Positions 25,057-34,716 of a DNA stretch of 64,000 bases are shown piece by piece. Location of the stretch: positions 1-64,000 of the forward strand of contig JBMHDV010000010.1 of assembly GCA_049889215.1 (NCBI GenBank), given 5' to 3'. The notes beneath the pieces are model-generated. The model saw only the letters and a program-made list of their open reading frames with translations. It made no database searches and had not been told where the DNA came from. The position numbers were made by a program, and so were the translations under genes. Numbering within the stretch: the stretch's first letter is position 1; the number at the start of each line of letters is the position of its first letter. Source of the DNA: UBA817 sp049889215. GTDB lineage: Bacteria; Margulisbacteria; Marinamargulisbacteria; UBA817.

Positions 25057-26052
25057 ATGACAGTTTTAACTCGACCTATTGATATGGAAACCTTCTTTTT
25101 TGATGCATGTGATGCAGCCTTGCGGTTATTGCCCAACGATGAACGAGTGAATAAGGTTCAGCTTAAAACGTATCTTGCTGACCGGTGGCAGACCTATCAA
25201 AACCCCAATACGCATCGTTTTTTTGAAGCCGTACAACAGCTACCTGTGGGTGGTGGAACGCTGGTTCCCAACTTAAATGGACCTGTAACTGTTGAGTTCC
25301 CAAATACACAGCAACTGCAAGGTGCGCTAAAAGGGTTGGTTCCTTGGCGCAAGGGGCCGTTTCTTATTGGTGATACGTTGGTGAATGCTGAGTGGCAATC
25401 AAATTTAAAGTGGGATCGCTTTAAATCGGCTTATTCTATGCTTAAAGACGCCCGCGTGTTGGATATTGGTTGTGGCAATGCGTATACCATGTTAAAAATG
25501 TTGGATCATAACCCGCGTATGGTGATGGGCGTGGACCCCAGTGATTTGGCGTTTACCCAATTTTTAGCGATTCAGCGCTTGATTCAACATGATGCGGTTG
25601 GCTTTTTACCGATTGGATGGGGTGATTTAACTCCCATTCAGGGGTTGTTTGATGTTGTGTTATGTATGGGGGTGTTTTATCATCATCGTTCTCCAGTGGA
25701 TTTACTAAAAACCGTTCGTCAGGTGGCCCGACCAGGGGTGAGTTTATGGTTGGATACAATTATTATCCCGGGCGATGATGACGTGATGTTGTTTCCGAAA
25801 GATCGTTACGCTAAAATGCGCAACGTTTATTTTATTCCAACATTACCTGCGCTTAAAAATACATTGATGCGTGCTGGATTTAAGCATATTGATGTATTGG
25901 ATGTGTCAGTAACAACCCCCAATGAACAACGGGTGACTGATTGGACATTTAATCAGTCATTGGGTGATTTCCTGGATCCAAATGATGCTACAAAAACTAT
26001 TGAAGGTTACCCAGCACCACAACGTGTGGCCTTGGTGGCACGGTTACAGTGA
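25057..26052 (+). CDS. cmoB: tRNA U34 carboxymethyltransferase
   Basis: Transfers the carboxymethyl group of carboxy-SAM to 5-hydroxyuridine-34 of tRNAs, producing cmo5U for wobble decoding. Family segments: WRKGPFLIGDTLVNAEWQ, KWDRF, the methyltransferase loop VLDIGCGNAYTML, LCMGVFYHHRSPVDLL, FPKDRYAKMRNVYFIPT and the C-terminal DFLDPNDATKTIEGYPAP. Length about 331 aa agrees with E. coli CmoB (323 aa). I choose ATG 25057 over the TTG/GTG codons just before it; ATG 25084 is also possible. The partner cmoA (carboxy-SAM synthase) is not in the window. CmoB is mainly gammaproteobacterial, which helps place the organism. Confidence 0.95.
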   Translation: MTVLTRPIDMETFFFDACDAALRLLPNDERVNKVQLKTYLADRWQTYQNPNTHRFFEAVQQLPVGGGTLVPNLNGPVTVEFPNTQQLQGALKGLVPWRKGPFLIGDTLVNAEWQSNLKWDRFKSAYSMLKDARVLDIGCGNAYTMLKMLDHNPRMVMGVDPSDLAFTQFLAIQRLIQHDAVGFLPIGWGDLTPIQGLFDVVLCMGVFYHHRSPVDLLKTVRQVARPGVSLWLDTIIIPGDDDVMLFPKDRYAKMRNVYFIPTLPALKNTLMRAGFKHIDVLDVSVTTPNEQRVTDWTFNQSLGDFLDPNDATKTIEGYPAPQRVALVARLQ

Positions 26053-26402
26053 TGCAAAAAAAAACCGTTGCCATGGTTGAAATTAATCGTAATCCATTTA
26101 CTGAATATATTGACCTTGTTGTTAATGATGATTTTGTTATTTTTAAATGGGATGCGTCTGAAGGCTGGTTATTCTTAAATAAGACATGCCCAATGAATGT
26201 TAATTACAAAATTTACTTGGATGATTTTAAAAGGCTCATTGTATTCTTTCTTCTAAATGAGAATGATAACTTGCGCTGTGTTTTTAATGTTGAGAAAGAT
26301 AAATTGGTCGAGTTTGAAAAAGGTGTTATTCGACTTAAACATTTAGCCCCTTATTCACATAAGGTTTTAACCAAATCCCCCGAGTGTTGCCAAGTTCAAT
26401 AA
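26052..26402 (+). CDS. Hypothetical protein, 116 aa
   Basis: Not recognised. Small soluble protein beginning MQKKTVAMVEINRNPFTEY, with short beta-strand-like stretches (EYIDLVVNDDFVIFKWD, LIVFFLLNENDNLRCVF) and a CC near the C-terminus. The ATG overlaps the cmoB stop by one base (TGATG), so it is probably translated by coupling with cmoB. A role in tRNA modification cannot be inferred. Confidence 0.55.
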   Translation: MQKKTVAMVEINRNPFTEYIDLVVNDDFVIFKWDASEGWLFLNKTCPMNVNYKIYLDDFKRLIVFFLLNENDNLRCVFNVEKDKLVEFEKGVIRLKHLAPYSHKVLTKSPECCQVQ

Positions 26403-26483
26403 TTTAACGTTTAAAAACCCTTTAAGCTGGGAATACCATACTATGGATGTTTTAAATCATTGTCTATTGAGAGGGGTTTTGTT

Positions 26484-27467
26484 TTGACTGTAGGACGCCT
26501 TGGCTCTAATCATAGTATCCAACAAACCCGTTCTGCTAAAGGAGGCTCTCCTAGTGGGGATTTAGGTAATATGGGAACGAAGTTAAGTAATCGTGAGAAA
26601 GATTTAATGGGAACAATTGATGTGCCTAAGATGTCTGTTTCACAATTGCTTAATCCGGACCTTAGCGGGGACAAGAACAAGGTAGGTAGCGACCAGAAAT
26701 CTGCAACAGGTGCTGATTCGGCTAGTTCCAAAGTGAAAGAAAACCCACAGGGCTCGAATAAGGCAACAACTCGAGAGAAACCATTGTCGCGTATGGAAAT
26801 TAAAAAGAAACTAGCGGAAGAACTAAAGCAAATGGATGAAATGACTAGCAAATTTAATCTTGAAGAAAATGATTCGAATTCTCAGGGGGTGGATATCACT
26901 TCTACTCAACCGGTTGTTGAAAATCCGCAGGGAGCGGATAGACAACTAACTTTTAATGAGAGAATGAAAGTTGCCGGAGAAATGAATAAAACAAAACTTG
27001 AAGGGGACTTAGCAAAGCTTAATAAACAGAAAGAGAAAAGGAACTCTAAATTAAAAAAACATGTAAAAAAATTGAACTCTATGATGGACGAAAATAATAA
27101 GTTTCTTTCGACAAACATAGCTTATGATGGCAAGGCTAAAAACCTTATTATTGATTTAAAAGAGTTTATGAGTGAAATTAATAAAAAATTTAAGGATAAA
27201 AATGGCGTAAAAGAGAGCTACTTTTTGCCAAGTCATATGCAAATCAAATTTTTGTCGAATTTAAACGAAAAAATGCCAGAAATAGAAAAAAGTATGAATG
27301 ATAATATGGGAATGAGAAAAACTGAAAACGATAAGGAAGATTTTAGAAACCTTAAAAATTCTTTGGTTAAAAGAATTAATGATTTAGAGAAGAGTGACTC
27401 TTTTAATTCCAGTATTTTAGACATGAGTATCAAAAGAACTTCTGAAAAAATAGGTGACTACTCTTAA
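26484..27467 (+). CDS. Hypothetical charged, largely disordered/coiled-coil protein
   Basis: About 327 aa. I choose the TTG at 26484 because GAGGGG at 26471-26476 sits seven bases before it; the frame also has an upstream TTG at 26460. The first half is Ser/Gly/Asp/Lys-rich and likely unstructured, with the phrase ENPQG occurring twice (residues about 86 and 145). The middle is a strong Lys/Glu coiled coil (EMNKTKLEGDLAKLNKQKEK) and the rest is helical. No signal peptide or membrane segment. Composition resembles secreted effectors of intracellular bacteria, but that is only a resemblance. First of five unrelated unknown genes on this strand. Confidence 0.55.
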   Translation: MTVGRLGSNHSIQQTRSAKGGSPSGDLGNMGTKLSNREKDLMGTIDVPKMSVSQLLNPDLSGDKNKVGSDQKSATGADSASSKVKENPQGSNKATTREKPLSRMEIKKKLAEELKQMDEMTSKFNLEENDSNSQGVDITSTQPVVENPQGADRQLTFNERMKVAGEMNKTKLEGDLAKLNKQKEKRNSKLKKHVKKLNSMMDENNKFLSTNIAYDGKAKNLIIDLKEFMSEINKKFKDKNGVKESYFLPSHMQIKFLSNLNEKMPEIEKSMNDNMGMRKTENDKEDFRNLKNSLVKRINDLEKSDSFNSSILDMSIKRTSEKIGDYS

Positions 27468-27532
27468 TTGCGCTTAGTTCCCTCCCGAATGCTCAGGACG
27501 ATTTGCTTTTGAGTGGCCACGGTTTAACCAAG

Positions 27533-27541
27533 CCCCCCCCC
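27533..27541. repeat. Nine-C homopolymer tract upstream of an unknown gene
   Basis: A run of nine C residues in very AT-rich DNA, about 52 bases before the next gene's start region. Such tracts are prone to slippage and can change promoter spacing. Confidence 0.5.
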
Positions 27542-27592
27542 TTGTTGTTTTTGATGTATTATTGGAAAATTAGATAAGTTTTATCAAATTTT

Positions 27593-29335
27593 TTGGAGGG
27601 TATCATTTACAAAAATGTTGCGTTTGTACCGCAAGGTGCGATTGGTCGTCAGGCAAATACTGCTATTGCAATCAATGCTCAATTTATTGAAGCTGTCCTG
27701 CATGAAATGGGGCGAGTTCAGCATAAAACCCAGGATGAAAAAATTAAGGTTCTTCAGTCTAACTTTAAACGGTTAACAAGTGCTGAACAAATTGATGCAC
27801 TTATTAAGTTGACGATTCCTTTAGATATAAATGCTCAGTTGATGCACCCATTTTCGGATCATGAACTGTTTGCTCAGAAACTGTTTGTTTTTGCATTTCG
27901 ATATCTTAGTGTAACTATCAATACGGCTAGAAGTCCTGCTGTTTTTTGTGGTGCAATGCGGTACCTTGATGATTGGGGCAAGCGCTTATTGCCGTTTGTA
28001 GCAAATGCAAGTTTACGTAATCAAGACTTGATTTTTACTTATTTTAACCGTGTATTTGATGTCATTCAAAAAGGGGTGGAATTTTCCATCCCAAATCAGT
28101 TCATTCCTAAACAAGATGTTTCAGACGCTTTTGTTGCTACATTTGAGCACTTATTAACTAAGCTGTTTACTGAAAACCAAATGTCTTTGAGTGATCGTTG
28201 GACTGTGATTGATACTTATCAATATTTTCAAAATAACCCCTACAGGGATGCCGTCAATAAACTTCAGCAACCCATGCGATTATGTGCATTTAATCCCTTA
28301 GGTTCATTGTTAGGTTCATCATTTGGTTTGAATCGGTTGAATAGGATGATCTTTTCTGATCTCTTATTTCCAAAATTTTACTCAACGGATCCTTCACATG
28401 AAGTTAAGGATTCACTTTTAGATGATATTTTAAATGGTACTAAATCGGACGAGGGTCCAGGAATATTAGACACCAATATAATCGGTGCTAGAGCAATTCG
28501 ATGGGAGGGACTGGTTCGTCGGTATCAGCATCGTTCCAATATTAATGTGGCCAAAAAATTACGAAAAAAATTACGAAAAAAGCGAAAAAGATGTGTAAAG
28601 AAATGGGGGGCATTAACAGAAATGCTATTGAAATTATATCGGCAACGTCAGTTAAACGATGTGCACAAAGTGTCGCTTCATAGTATGGCCCGTGCTCAAG
28701 GTCATTGGGTGAAATTGGTTCATCACCTTGTTCGCTTTAGGCTGCAAGCCCAAATAAACAAAAAGACTGCTTTTTTATTTAAGCCGACATGGAACAATAA
28801 AATAGATAAAAAAATCATTAAATTTGATACAGTGCCGCCGGATATTGTTGCTAGTTTAGCATCATTTGAGTCACTTATTGCCACCACCCAACACGATGAT
28901 TCTATGATTAAGCGTCGCTATTTATTAATTTGTTACCGACAACTTGCTGGGATGATTAATAGGCACTTGAAACCCCAAAAAACACATCCTCATGAACTTA
29001 ATCCGGCCGCACAAGAATTTAAGCCAAATAATTATGTGTCATCTCTTGAAGAGCGTGTTTGCGCTTATTTGAATAGACACCACTTTGTTAATGCGCCGCC
29101 ATGGAATAACCCAACGCAATTACGGCGTTTTTTAGAATGGCAAGAAGAAAACTACCGATTCAAGCTTTCGGCTAACCCGTCCAAAGCGCAAATCCCAAAT
29201 GATGTGGCGCATCAGATTGCAACGTTTGTTTTTTGGCAGGGTGGTGACGTGAAAAACTATAATGTTTTTAATACTTCTAATTTTTTAACTTTAAAGGTGT
29301 CTTTACAGCAATTACTACAAAATGAATTGACATAA
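27593..29335 (+). CDS. Hypothetical helical protein, about 576-580 aa
   Basis: Not recognised. Mostly alpha-helical, basic, with a very basic stretch KKLRKKLRKKRKRCVKKW near residue 325, resembling a nucleic-acid-binding or nuclear-localisation segment. No membrane segment. The start is unclear: the frame opens with TTG at 27593, but the obvious Shine-Dalgarno GGAGGG (27595-27600) overlaps it, and the next in-frame codons at a proper distance are ATC/ATT (27602, 27605), so a rare AUU start is possible. It is followed 61 bp later by another unknown gene on the same strand. Confidence 0.6.
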   Translation: MEGIIYKNVAFVPQGAIGRQANTAIAINAQFIEAVLHEMGRVQHKTQDEKIKVLQSNFKRLTSAEQIDALIKLTIPLDINAQLMHPFSDHELFAQKLFVFAFRYLSVTINTARSPAVFCGAMRYLDDWGKRLLPFVANASLRNQDLIFTYFNRVFDVIQKGVEFSIPNQFIPKQDVSDAFVATFEHLLTKLFTENQMSLSDRWTVIDTYQYFQNNPYRDAVNKLQQPMRLCAFNPLGSLLGSSFGLNRLNRMIFSDLLFPKFYSTDPSHEVKDSLLDDILNGTKSDEGPGILDTNIIGARAIRWEGLVRRYQHRSNINVAKKLRKKLRKKRKRCVKKWGALTEMLLKLYRQRQLNDVHKVSLHSMARAQGHWVKLVHHLVRFRLQAQINKKTAFLFKPTWNNKIDKKIIKFDTVPPDIVASLASFESLIATTQHDDSMIKRRYLLICYRQLAGMINRHLKPQKTHPHELNPAAQEFKPNNYVSSLEERVCAYLNRHHFVNAPPWNNPTQLRRFLEWQEENYRFKLSANPSKAQIPNDVAHQIATFVFWQGGDVKNYNVFNTSNFLTLKVSLQQLLQNELT

Positions 29336-29396
29336 ATTTTAAAAAAACGTACTTTTTTTACAGTAATTCAAGTTAATTTTGTTAGGAGATATTTTA

Positions 29397-30593
29397 GTGA
29401 GTTCAATAAACCCGATTACGCAGTCCATTCTGAATGAATTTGGACAGCGTCAGCGATTTCATCACGCTTTTCATAATACAAAGAACCAATTGAATCGCTT
29501 ATTACCTGTAACAACCAACCACGATGATGCTCTTTTATTGCCCGTAATATTACTAGGTTCGTTAAATGATAATAATGACATTGATTTTTTAATTGTTGTT
29601 TTTGCAATGAGTTGCTTTGGCGCAAAAGTTACATTTAATTCTGGAAACGCTGATTATATGATTGAGTCTCCACCGACACTCTTAAGTGTTGGAGAGTATC
29701 TATTTAAAACAGAGTTTTTGGACGGGATTCATGCGAATGTAGCGCAGTGTTCTCAAGCATTATTTAATGGGAGAGTGTTAAATCGAGCGTTTAATCAACA
29801 GTTTGATTCTTTTGAATCGTCATTTCCACCATTTAAAGCATTTGCCTTTAGTGGATCAACGTCTGACCCTTTACTGGATGTCGATTTAACTGTTTCTGGA
29901 CCGTTTGAAGACCCTTCCTTAAGTGTACGAACCCCAAGTGGTCGGTTAGAATTATGGGCCCATCCACCACGGAAAGGCGCATGGCGATCGGAACTTCGTT
30001 TTATTCGTAATGAAATTAATACAATCAATGATCAATTGCTTAATTCCAGTAATGAAATCCGCAAGCAGACCATTGAAAAACTTCAAGATGACCTTTCTAA
30101 GGTGTATAACGAACAAGAATTGTTGCTTTATTCACGCATGATGGCCCTTTTGAATAGCTCGCAATCGCTAGGTTTATCGTTTGATGAGCCTCATTTCCAA
30201 TGGTTTTGTCAGGAGCGTTTACGGTGTCTTAATAATCGAATTCAGTTAATGAATGCGGCTAACGGTCGTCGTGCCTACCAAACCGCCATGGGGGGATCGC
30301 CTCCCTTGGACCCAGCATTGCCTAATTCTTATCAGACAGCAACCGTACAAGTGGGCGTGCGTGACAATCAGAACGAAACAGTTAAGCGCTGGTCAGCAAC
30401 AGACGGAATGACTGGTCCTTATCATCATCGTAACGATGTTCATCACCCATTTGTTACAACTCAGGTTGCATTACTTCGTTTATCTGTTTCTGAGCGTAAT
30501 GATGTTAATTATATGGCTCGATACCATCGTGTAATGGCAGATCGATGGTTGGATCAAACAAACTTACCCAATATGTATCGTTCATATACTTAG
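29397..30593 (+). CDS. Hypothetical protein, 398 aa
   Basis: Not recognised. Start chosen at GTG 29397, eight bases after TAGGAG. The N-terminal half is mixed alpha/beta (DALLLPVILLGSLNDNNDIDFLIVVFAMSC), the middle contains a Pro/Ser-rich segment (SFPPFKAFAFSGSTSDPL) and a coiled coil around residue 210-250 (RNEINTINDQLLNSSNEIRK). No signal peptide. In the same orientation and spacing series as its neighbours, suggesting a shared accessory locus. Confidence 0.6.
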   Translation: MSSINPITQSILNEFGQRQRFHHAFHNTKNQLNRLLPVTTNHDDALLLPVILLGSLNDNNDIDFLIVVFAMSCFGAKVTFNSGNADYMIESPPTLLSVGEYLFKTEFLDGIHANVAQCSQALFNGRVLNRAFNQQFDSFESSFPPFKAFAFSGSTSDPLLDVDLTVSGPFEDPSLSVRTPSGRLELWAHPPRKGAWRSELRFIRNEINTINDQLLNSSNEIRKQTIEKLQDDLSKVYNEQELLLYSRMMALLNSSQSLGLSFDEPHFQWFCQERLRCLNNRIQLMNAANGRRAYQTAMGGSPPLDPALPNSYQTATVQVGVRDNQNETVKRWSATDGMTGPYHHRNDVHHPFVTTQVALLRLSVSERNDVNYMARYHRVMADRWLDQTNLPNMYRSYT

Positions 30594-30721
30594 CGCTATT
30601 TACCTCACTTTGGTTCGATTATAATTAACTTTTGTCCAATTTAATTTAAGCTTAAGCATCTTTTTGTTTAAAGCATTGGTTTAAAGGGAATAATAAAAGA
30701 TAGCTTAACAAAGGGGGATGC

Positions 30722-33700
30722 ATGTTTTTAACTCGCGCTGGAGGTGTAGAATTTCTACATAATCGTTCTAATACTGGACAGAAAGAACTTAATGATATGG
30801 GTAGCCCTGTCTCTTCTAAACTTGCAAAAAAAATTAAACTTGGAAAAAATATTGCAACTAACCCACATACGTCTTCAGTGAGTTGGGGGAGTTATGTTGG
30901 TTCGCTGTATAACAGCGGTGCACAGATGGTGTCTGATGTTACGACCTCATCGGTCGAAATGGGCAAGCGTTTGGCCTCGGGCGTTGTGTCCACAAGTTCC
31001 ATGTTGGCCAGTGTTGGTGTTGATTTGGGTTTGTCAGCTGTTATTGGTGGTGGGAATGTTGTGTTTATTCACACATTCATAGAAGTTTTGAATGAAAATT
31101 TAGATGACGGGCATAAGATCAATGGCATTAAACAATGCGTGAATTTTTTAGTGGACGCGCAATCAGAAGGTGATTATGCAAAGGTTGTTTTAAAGGCCAT
31201 GTTGAATCCAACGGTTATCGAAGGCTTGAGCAAATTAGAGCCTGTTGGAAATAATGTGACAGAGTGTGTATCAGGTTTAAATAAATTGTGGCGCTCGCTT
31301 TCATCCGTTAACTCGAATGATGAAAGTGAACCAATTGATGCTGGCAAATTAAAAACAATCCAGAACATTAACAATAAATTGCAACAGTTACCCAATTTAA
31401 GATCCATGTTTACAGCGATTGCTCGTGAGATGCGTGATGCTCAAAGTGATGTGTCAGAACTGATTGATGCATCGGTTGACCTGGTGTTCTTTTGTCGTGA
31501 CCGATTGGTTGGTGAGAAGGGCTCAATCGATGACTTGAAAAATCGTTTGAATGAAATAAAGGGGGAGCATTTATTTGATGCGCTTGGTTCAATGAATGCG
31601 CTTTTTTCTACCAATGCCAATGATGATAATGTGTTTACCTTTGTTGCTCAGGTATTGAATGTTAGTGATGGTGCCTTTGATGCGTTTGCTGCCGCAGGTG
31701 AGCTTTCCGGACAATTATCAACTGATCAAATAAAGAGTTATGAGTTGTTTAAAGCATTGAAGCCCTGCTTGGCTGTCATAGCAGAACAGGCGTCAAATTA
31801 TACAGTTGATGATATGTTCGATATTGAGATGGCATTATTAAGTGTTTTGGATGTGCACGATGTTCATGAATTTCATTCATGGCAAGCAATCCATTCCCGT
31901 GGTATTGATCAACTGATGGTGATGATTAATGAACCTAATGTACAACCAGCTTTGCAGCAGTTTTTTGAGCGTTTGAGTCAAAATCCATTATTTGATGAGT
32001 ATGCACCTGGCATGCAATTATTAAATCAAATTATTTCTACGACTGATTCGGAAAGTTTAATGGGAGATTCGTTGCAGGCGGTGTTTGGTGTTGCGTGCTT
32101 ATTATCTGCTGGTAACTTAACTGCAGGGCGCTTGATGTCCATCATCAATCAAACGGAACTGGCTCAAACGTTATCAGTGTTATCCAATGACGATGGTTTT
32201 GTTCAGAATATGGAGGATTTAATTGATCAGCAATTTTATGCATTGACGGAAAAGATTAAATTGGAAATGGGTGAGGCCCGTCTTCAATGCCCTAATTTTG
32301 AGGATTGTTTGATGATGACAGCAGACGTTTTTGACTCATTAAAGAATGACATTGAAACGTTGTTTTCAAGCTATGAGCGCAGCCATCGTTTTGATGGGAC
32401 CATTTCGTTAAAAGAGCATTTAATGCGTAAAAAACGAGTGATGGGTGCTTTAAAACAGGTGAAATATTTGGCGCAAGCTCGTAAGTTTACGGAAGCGAGG
32501 TTGGTATCGGAATTTCCAAATGATGAGCCGCCGTTAAGTATTCCAACATTTTTTGACATTGTATCGATAGCCGAGAGTCAGTGGTTTGGTTTTCAGTCGT
32601 TTGAAACAAATGAAAAAGTGACGGGCATTTCCAGTCGGATTATGGGCGGTGTTAAAACGATGAAAGGAACAGTGAGCGGTATTGTTGATTCAAATATTGT
32701 TTTTTACAAAGATTGCTTAACATTTTCATTTCATGACCAATCAGATTTTACAAAAATCATTCAAGGTTTTTTAAGACAGCAGCCATTAAATAAGGAGGCG
32801 TTTGATCGTTTTTTTAGACATGAAATGAAGATGTTTATGAAAACGTTTAAATTAAACGATGAAACAGCTGCCAAGTGTGCACTATTTAATGTCTGCTGTT
32901 CGCATGCAAATAAATATCAGATTCTTTGTTTGGTTCAAGTGCTTGAGGAAATGGATTATCAGGATCAAGTAAATATAATGGATGCTAAGTTTTCACACAT
33001 GGTTGGTGCTGGTCAATATTCAACTGTTCGGCAGTATTTTGAGAAAAAGGGGGCAGTATTCTTTTGTTCTGAACTGTCACCAAAGTCGTATAGTAGGGGT
33101 GCTGAGTTAACTGAATCCTATTTATTTAATTCATTGAACGAGTTAATGCAATGGGTGAAAGATACAAATTGTGATCCATTGCTGGGGTATAAACTGTTTG
33201 TTGCCAATCAAAGATTGTTAGATTATCTAGAGGATGATGTTCAGTTAATGAGCTTTTTTCAATCTCTGGGAGCCGATTGGGTATCTGAAATGGTATCGTT
33301 TGATATTAACAATGTTTTTTGTGATAAGTTGGAACAGCATGGTTTAAAGTTTTTTAAGTCCATAAGCAAAGGGGCTAGAATTAAAGCTGATATTAAATCA
33401 AAGCTTTTAAGTTCCATTGGACGGGATTTATCAATAACGTTGCCGCGTTTATTATCAGTTTGTAAACCTGAAAAAAAGCGCCGTTTATTACAAGCGATGG
33501 GTGATATTTATAGCGGAGTGGAGGAGAATAACGTTAAACTTGAGAAGGCCGGGTTAAAGAATTTATTGAAAGAAATCCAAATGTTTGAAAAAAGCCAAAA
33601 GTTAGAAAAGGGAGGGGTGCATCATGGTATTCTTGCAGAAACTCATCCCATGAAATCACTAAAACGTTCAATACAAATTTTAAGTAGTTTAAATACTCAG

Positions 33701-33760
33701 GTCTGGAACGATATCCGAGGTTTGGTTCAAGAGCATTTGCAGCAAAATATTCAGCGATAA
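30722..33760 (+). CDS. Large hypothetical protein, 1012 aa
   Basis: Not recognised. AAGGGGG just upstream of the ATG. The N-terminal 60 residues are Ser/Lys-rich; residues about 70-125 contain a Gly/Ser/Val-rich hydrophobic stretch (LASVGVDLGLSAVIGGGNVVF) that could insert in a membrane; the rest is helical with no motif I know. The C-terminus ends SSLNTQVWNDIRGLVQEHLQ..., and a decayed second copy of exactly this end occurs at 34479-34571. The length and lack of homology suggest a large effector-like or structural protein. Confidence 0.7.
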   Translation: MFLTRAGGVEFLHNRSNTGQKELNDMGSPVSSKLAKKIKLGKNIATNPHTSSVSWGSYVGSLYNSGAQMVSDVTTSSVEMGKRLASGVVSTSSMLASVGVDLGLSAVIGGGNVVFIHTFIEVLNENLDDGHKINGIKQCVNFLVDAQSEGDYAKVVLKAMLNPTVIEGLSKLEPVGNNVTECVSGLNKLWRSLSSVNSNDESEPIDAGKLKTIQNINNKLQQLPNLRSMFTAIAREMRDAQSDVSELIDASVDLVFFCRDRLVGEKGSIDDLKNRLNEIKGEHLFDALGSMNALFSTNANDDNVFTFVAQVLNVSDGAFDAFAAAGELSGQLSTDQIKSYELFKALKPCLAVIAEQASNYTVDDMFDIEMALLSVLDVHDVHEFHSWQAIHSRGIDQLMVMINEPNVQPALQQFFERLSQNPLFDEYAPGMQLLNQIISTTDSESLMGDSLQAVFGVACLLSAGNLTAGRLMSIINQTELAQTLSVLSNDDGFVQNMEDLIDQQFYALTEKIKLEMGEARLQCPNFEDCLMMTADVFDSLKNDIETLFSSYERSHRFDGTISLKEHLMRKKRVMGALKQVKYLAQARKFTEARLVSEFPNDEPPLSIPTFFDIVSIAESQWFGFQSFETNEKVTGISSRIMGGVKTMKGTVSGIVDSNIVFYKDCLTFSFHDQSDFTKIIQGFLRQQPLNKEAFDRFFRHEMKMFMKTFKLNDETAAKCALFNVCCSHANKYQILCLVQVLEEMDYQDQVNIMDAKFSHMVGAGQYSTVRQYFEKKGAVFFCSELSPKSYSRGAELTESYLFNSLNELMQWVKDTNCDPLLGYKLFVANQRLLDYLEDDVQLMSFFQSLGADWVSEMVSFDINNVFCDKLEQHGLKFFKSISKGARIKADIKSKLLSSIGRDLSITLPRLLSVCKPEKKRRLLQAMGDIYSGVEENNVKLEKAGLKNLLKEIQMFEKSQKLEKGGVHHGILAETHPMKSLKRSIQILSSLNTQVWNDIRGLVQEHLQQNIQR

Positions 33761-33823
33761 ATTTGGGGTGTTTCTTTTTGCATATGCTTGGTCATTTTAA
33801 TTAATTGTAATAAAGTAAATTGC

Positions 33824-34357
33824 ATGAATTATCTTTCTAAGTATCGACTTAAGCAAGCTTATGCATTGCAACCCACTCCAAAAAAACACTATGCTCAACC
33901 AACCAAAGCGAGCCGATCTCGCGAAAATTCCCCTCCAGATCCAAAAGTTATCGATCATCATGGGTGTTTTTCTGTGCCATTAACACCATCACGAGGCAGT
34001 CAAGTATATTCTGAGGAATCTTTAAACCAGCGGTTGCGTAACATGGATAAGCGTTTTAATTTTCGTCAATTATCGAATGGTAAGGCTCCAGCGCCCTTAA
34101 CCCCTTGCCAACGGCGTGGTCCTTACATGAATCACAGCGTAAGCTCATCGTTAATTTCAAGTGCGCGAGCTAATCGACTGGCTTCCAGTAAAGAGTTACG
34201 TCATCCAATTTTTCAGTTAGCCTCAAAGCAGCCGATAAATGATAATGACTTTTGGCAAAAATTTATTGATGACAATACAGCGGTTATTAAAACAACCAGT
34301 TCAAACAGGGCGTTAGAGGATTATCTAAGACGGACGTTTTTAGAATCTAATCATTGA
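33824..34357 (+). CDS. Hypothetical Ser/Pro-rich basic protein, 177 aa
   Basis: Not recognised. Start taken at ATG 33824 (MNYLSKYRLKQAYALQPT); an ATG-like GTG/ATG at 33788 would add 12 residues, and neither has a strong SD. Basic and Ser/Pro/Arg-rich with short Ser-Pro and Thr-Pro dipeptides (ENSPPDPK, VPLTPSRGS, APLTPCQRRG) in the first 110 residues, helical at the C-terminus. S/T-P sites are common phosphorylation targets in eukaryotic hosts, so an effector role is conceivable but not shown. Its 3' end overlaps a minus-strand gene relic. Confidence 0.5.
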   Translation: MNYLSKYRLKQAYALQPTPKKHYAQPTKASRSRENSPPDPKVIDHHGCFSVPLTPSRGSQVYSEESLNQRLRNMDKRFNFRQLSNGKAPAPLTPCQRRGPYMNHSVSSSLISSARANRLASSKELRHPIFQLASKQPINDNDFWQKFIDDNTAVIKTTSSNRALEDYLRRTFLESNH

Positions 34358-34470
34358 GTAGTTGAGAGATGTCGATAATCTCAATGGTCTGTGGATCGAT
34401 TGGCTGATATTGCCCTTGAATATTGTGTTCATCCTGTTCTGTTATCAGTGAATGGGGCCGGGTGATAATT
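34347..34470 (-). pseudogene. Relic of a paralogue of the 73-aa gene at 35889-36110
   Basis: Read on the minus strand the segment encodes QYQPIDPQTIEIIDISQLL before a stop, almost the same as QYQPIDPQTIDIIDTTDLM at the end of the 73-aa protein. An in-frame stop occurs upstream and no start codon is available, so only the C-terminal third remains. It overlaps the end of the plus-strand gene before it. Confidence 0.65.
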
Positions 34471-34478
34471 TAATCCAT

Positions 34479-34571
34479 ATGTCATTATTTTTAAGGAGTT
34501 TGAATACTCAGTTTTGGAACGATATCCGCGATTTGGTACAAGAGTATATGCACCAAACAATTAAACGATGA
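34479..34571 (+). pseudogene. Relic of the 3' end of a paralogue of the 1012-aa gene
   Basis: The frame encodes SLNTQFWNDIRDLVQEYMHQ and a stop, matching SLNTQVWNDIRGLVQEHLQQ at the end of the gene ending at 33760. A chance ATG at 34479 gives 30 codons, but homology shows it to be the tail of a deleted gene copy. Confidence 0.7.
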
Positions 34572-34575
34572 TGGC

Positions 34576-34692
34576 GTGAGTACGGCATTGGATAAGTGCG
34601 CTTATGCGGTTGGAAAACACAGTGTCGCTGTACTGGAACGCGAGATTGGCTACAAAGGGATAGAGCGTGATACTGATAAAACCGTCAGTTAA
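34576..34692 (+). pseudogene. Short unrecognised coding remnant
   Basis: A 38-codon open frame from a GTG (VSTALDKCAYAVGKHSVAVL...) ending at TAA. Base composition is less AT-rich than around it and the codon use looks coding, but it is too short to stand alone and I do not recognise it. It probably belongs to the same decayed block as the two preceding relics. The rest of 34358-34716 holds no other gene. Confidence 0.3.
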
Positions 34693-34716
34693 GTTCGAAT
34701 AGATAATGATCAGGCG

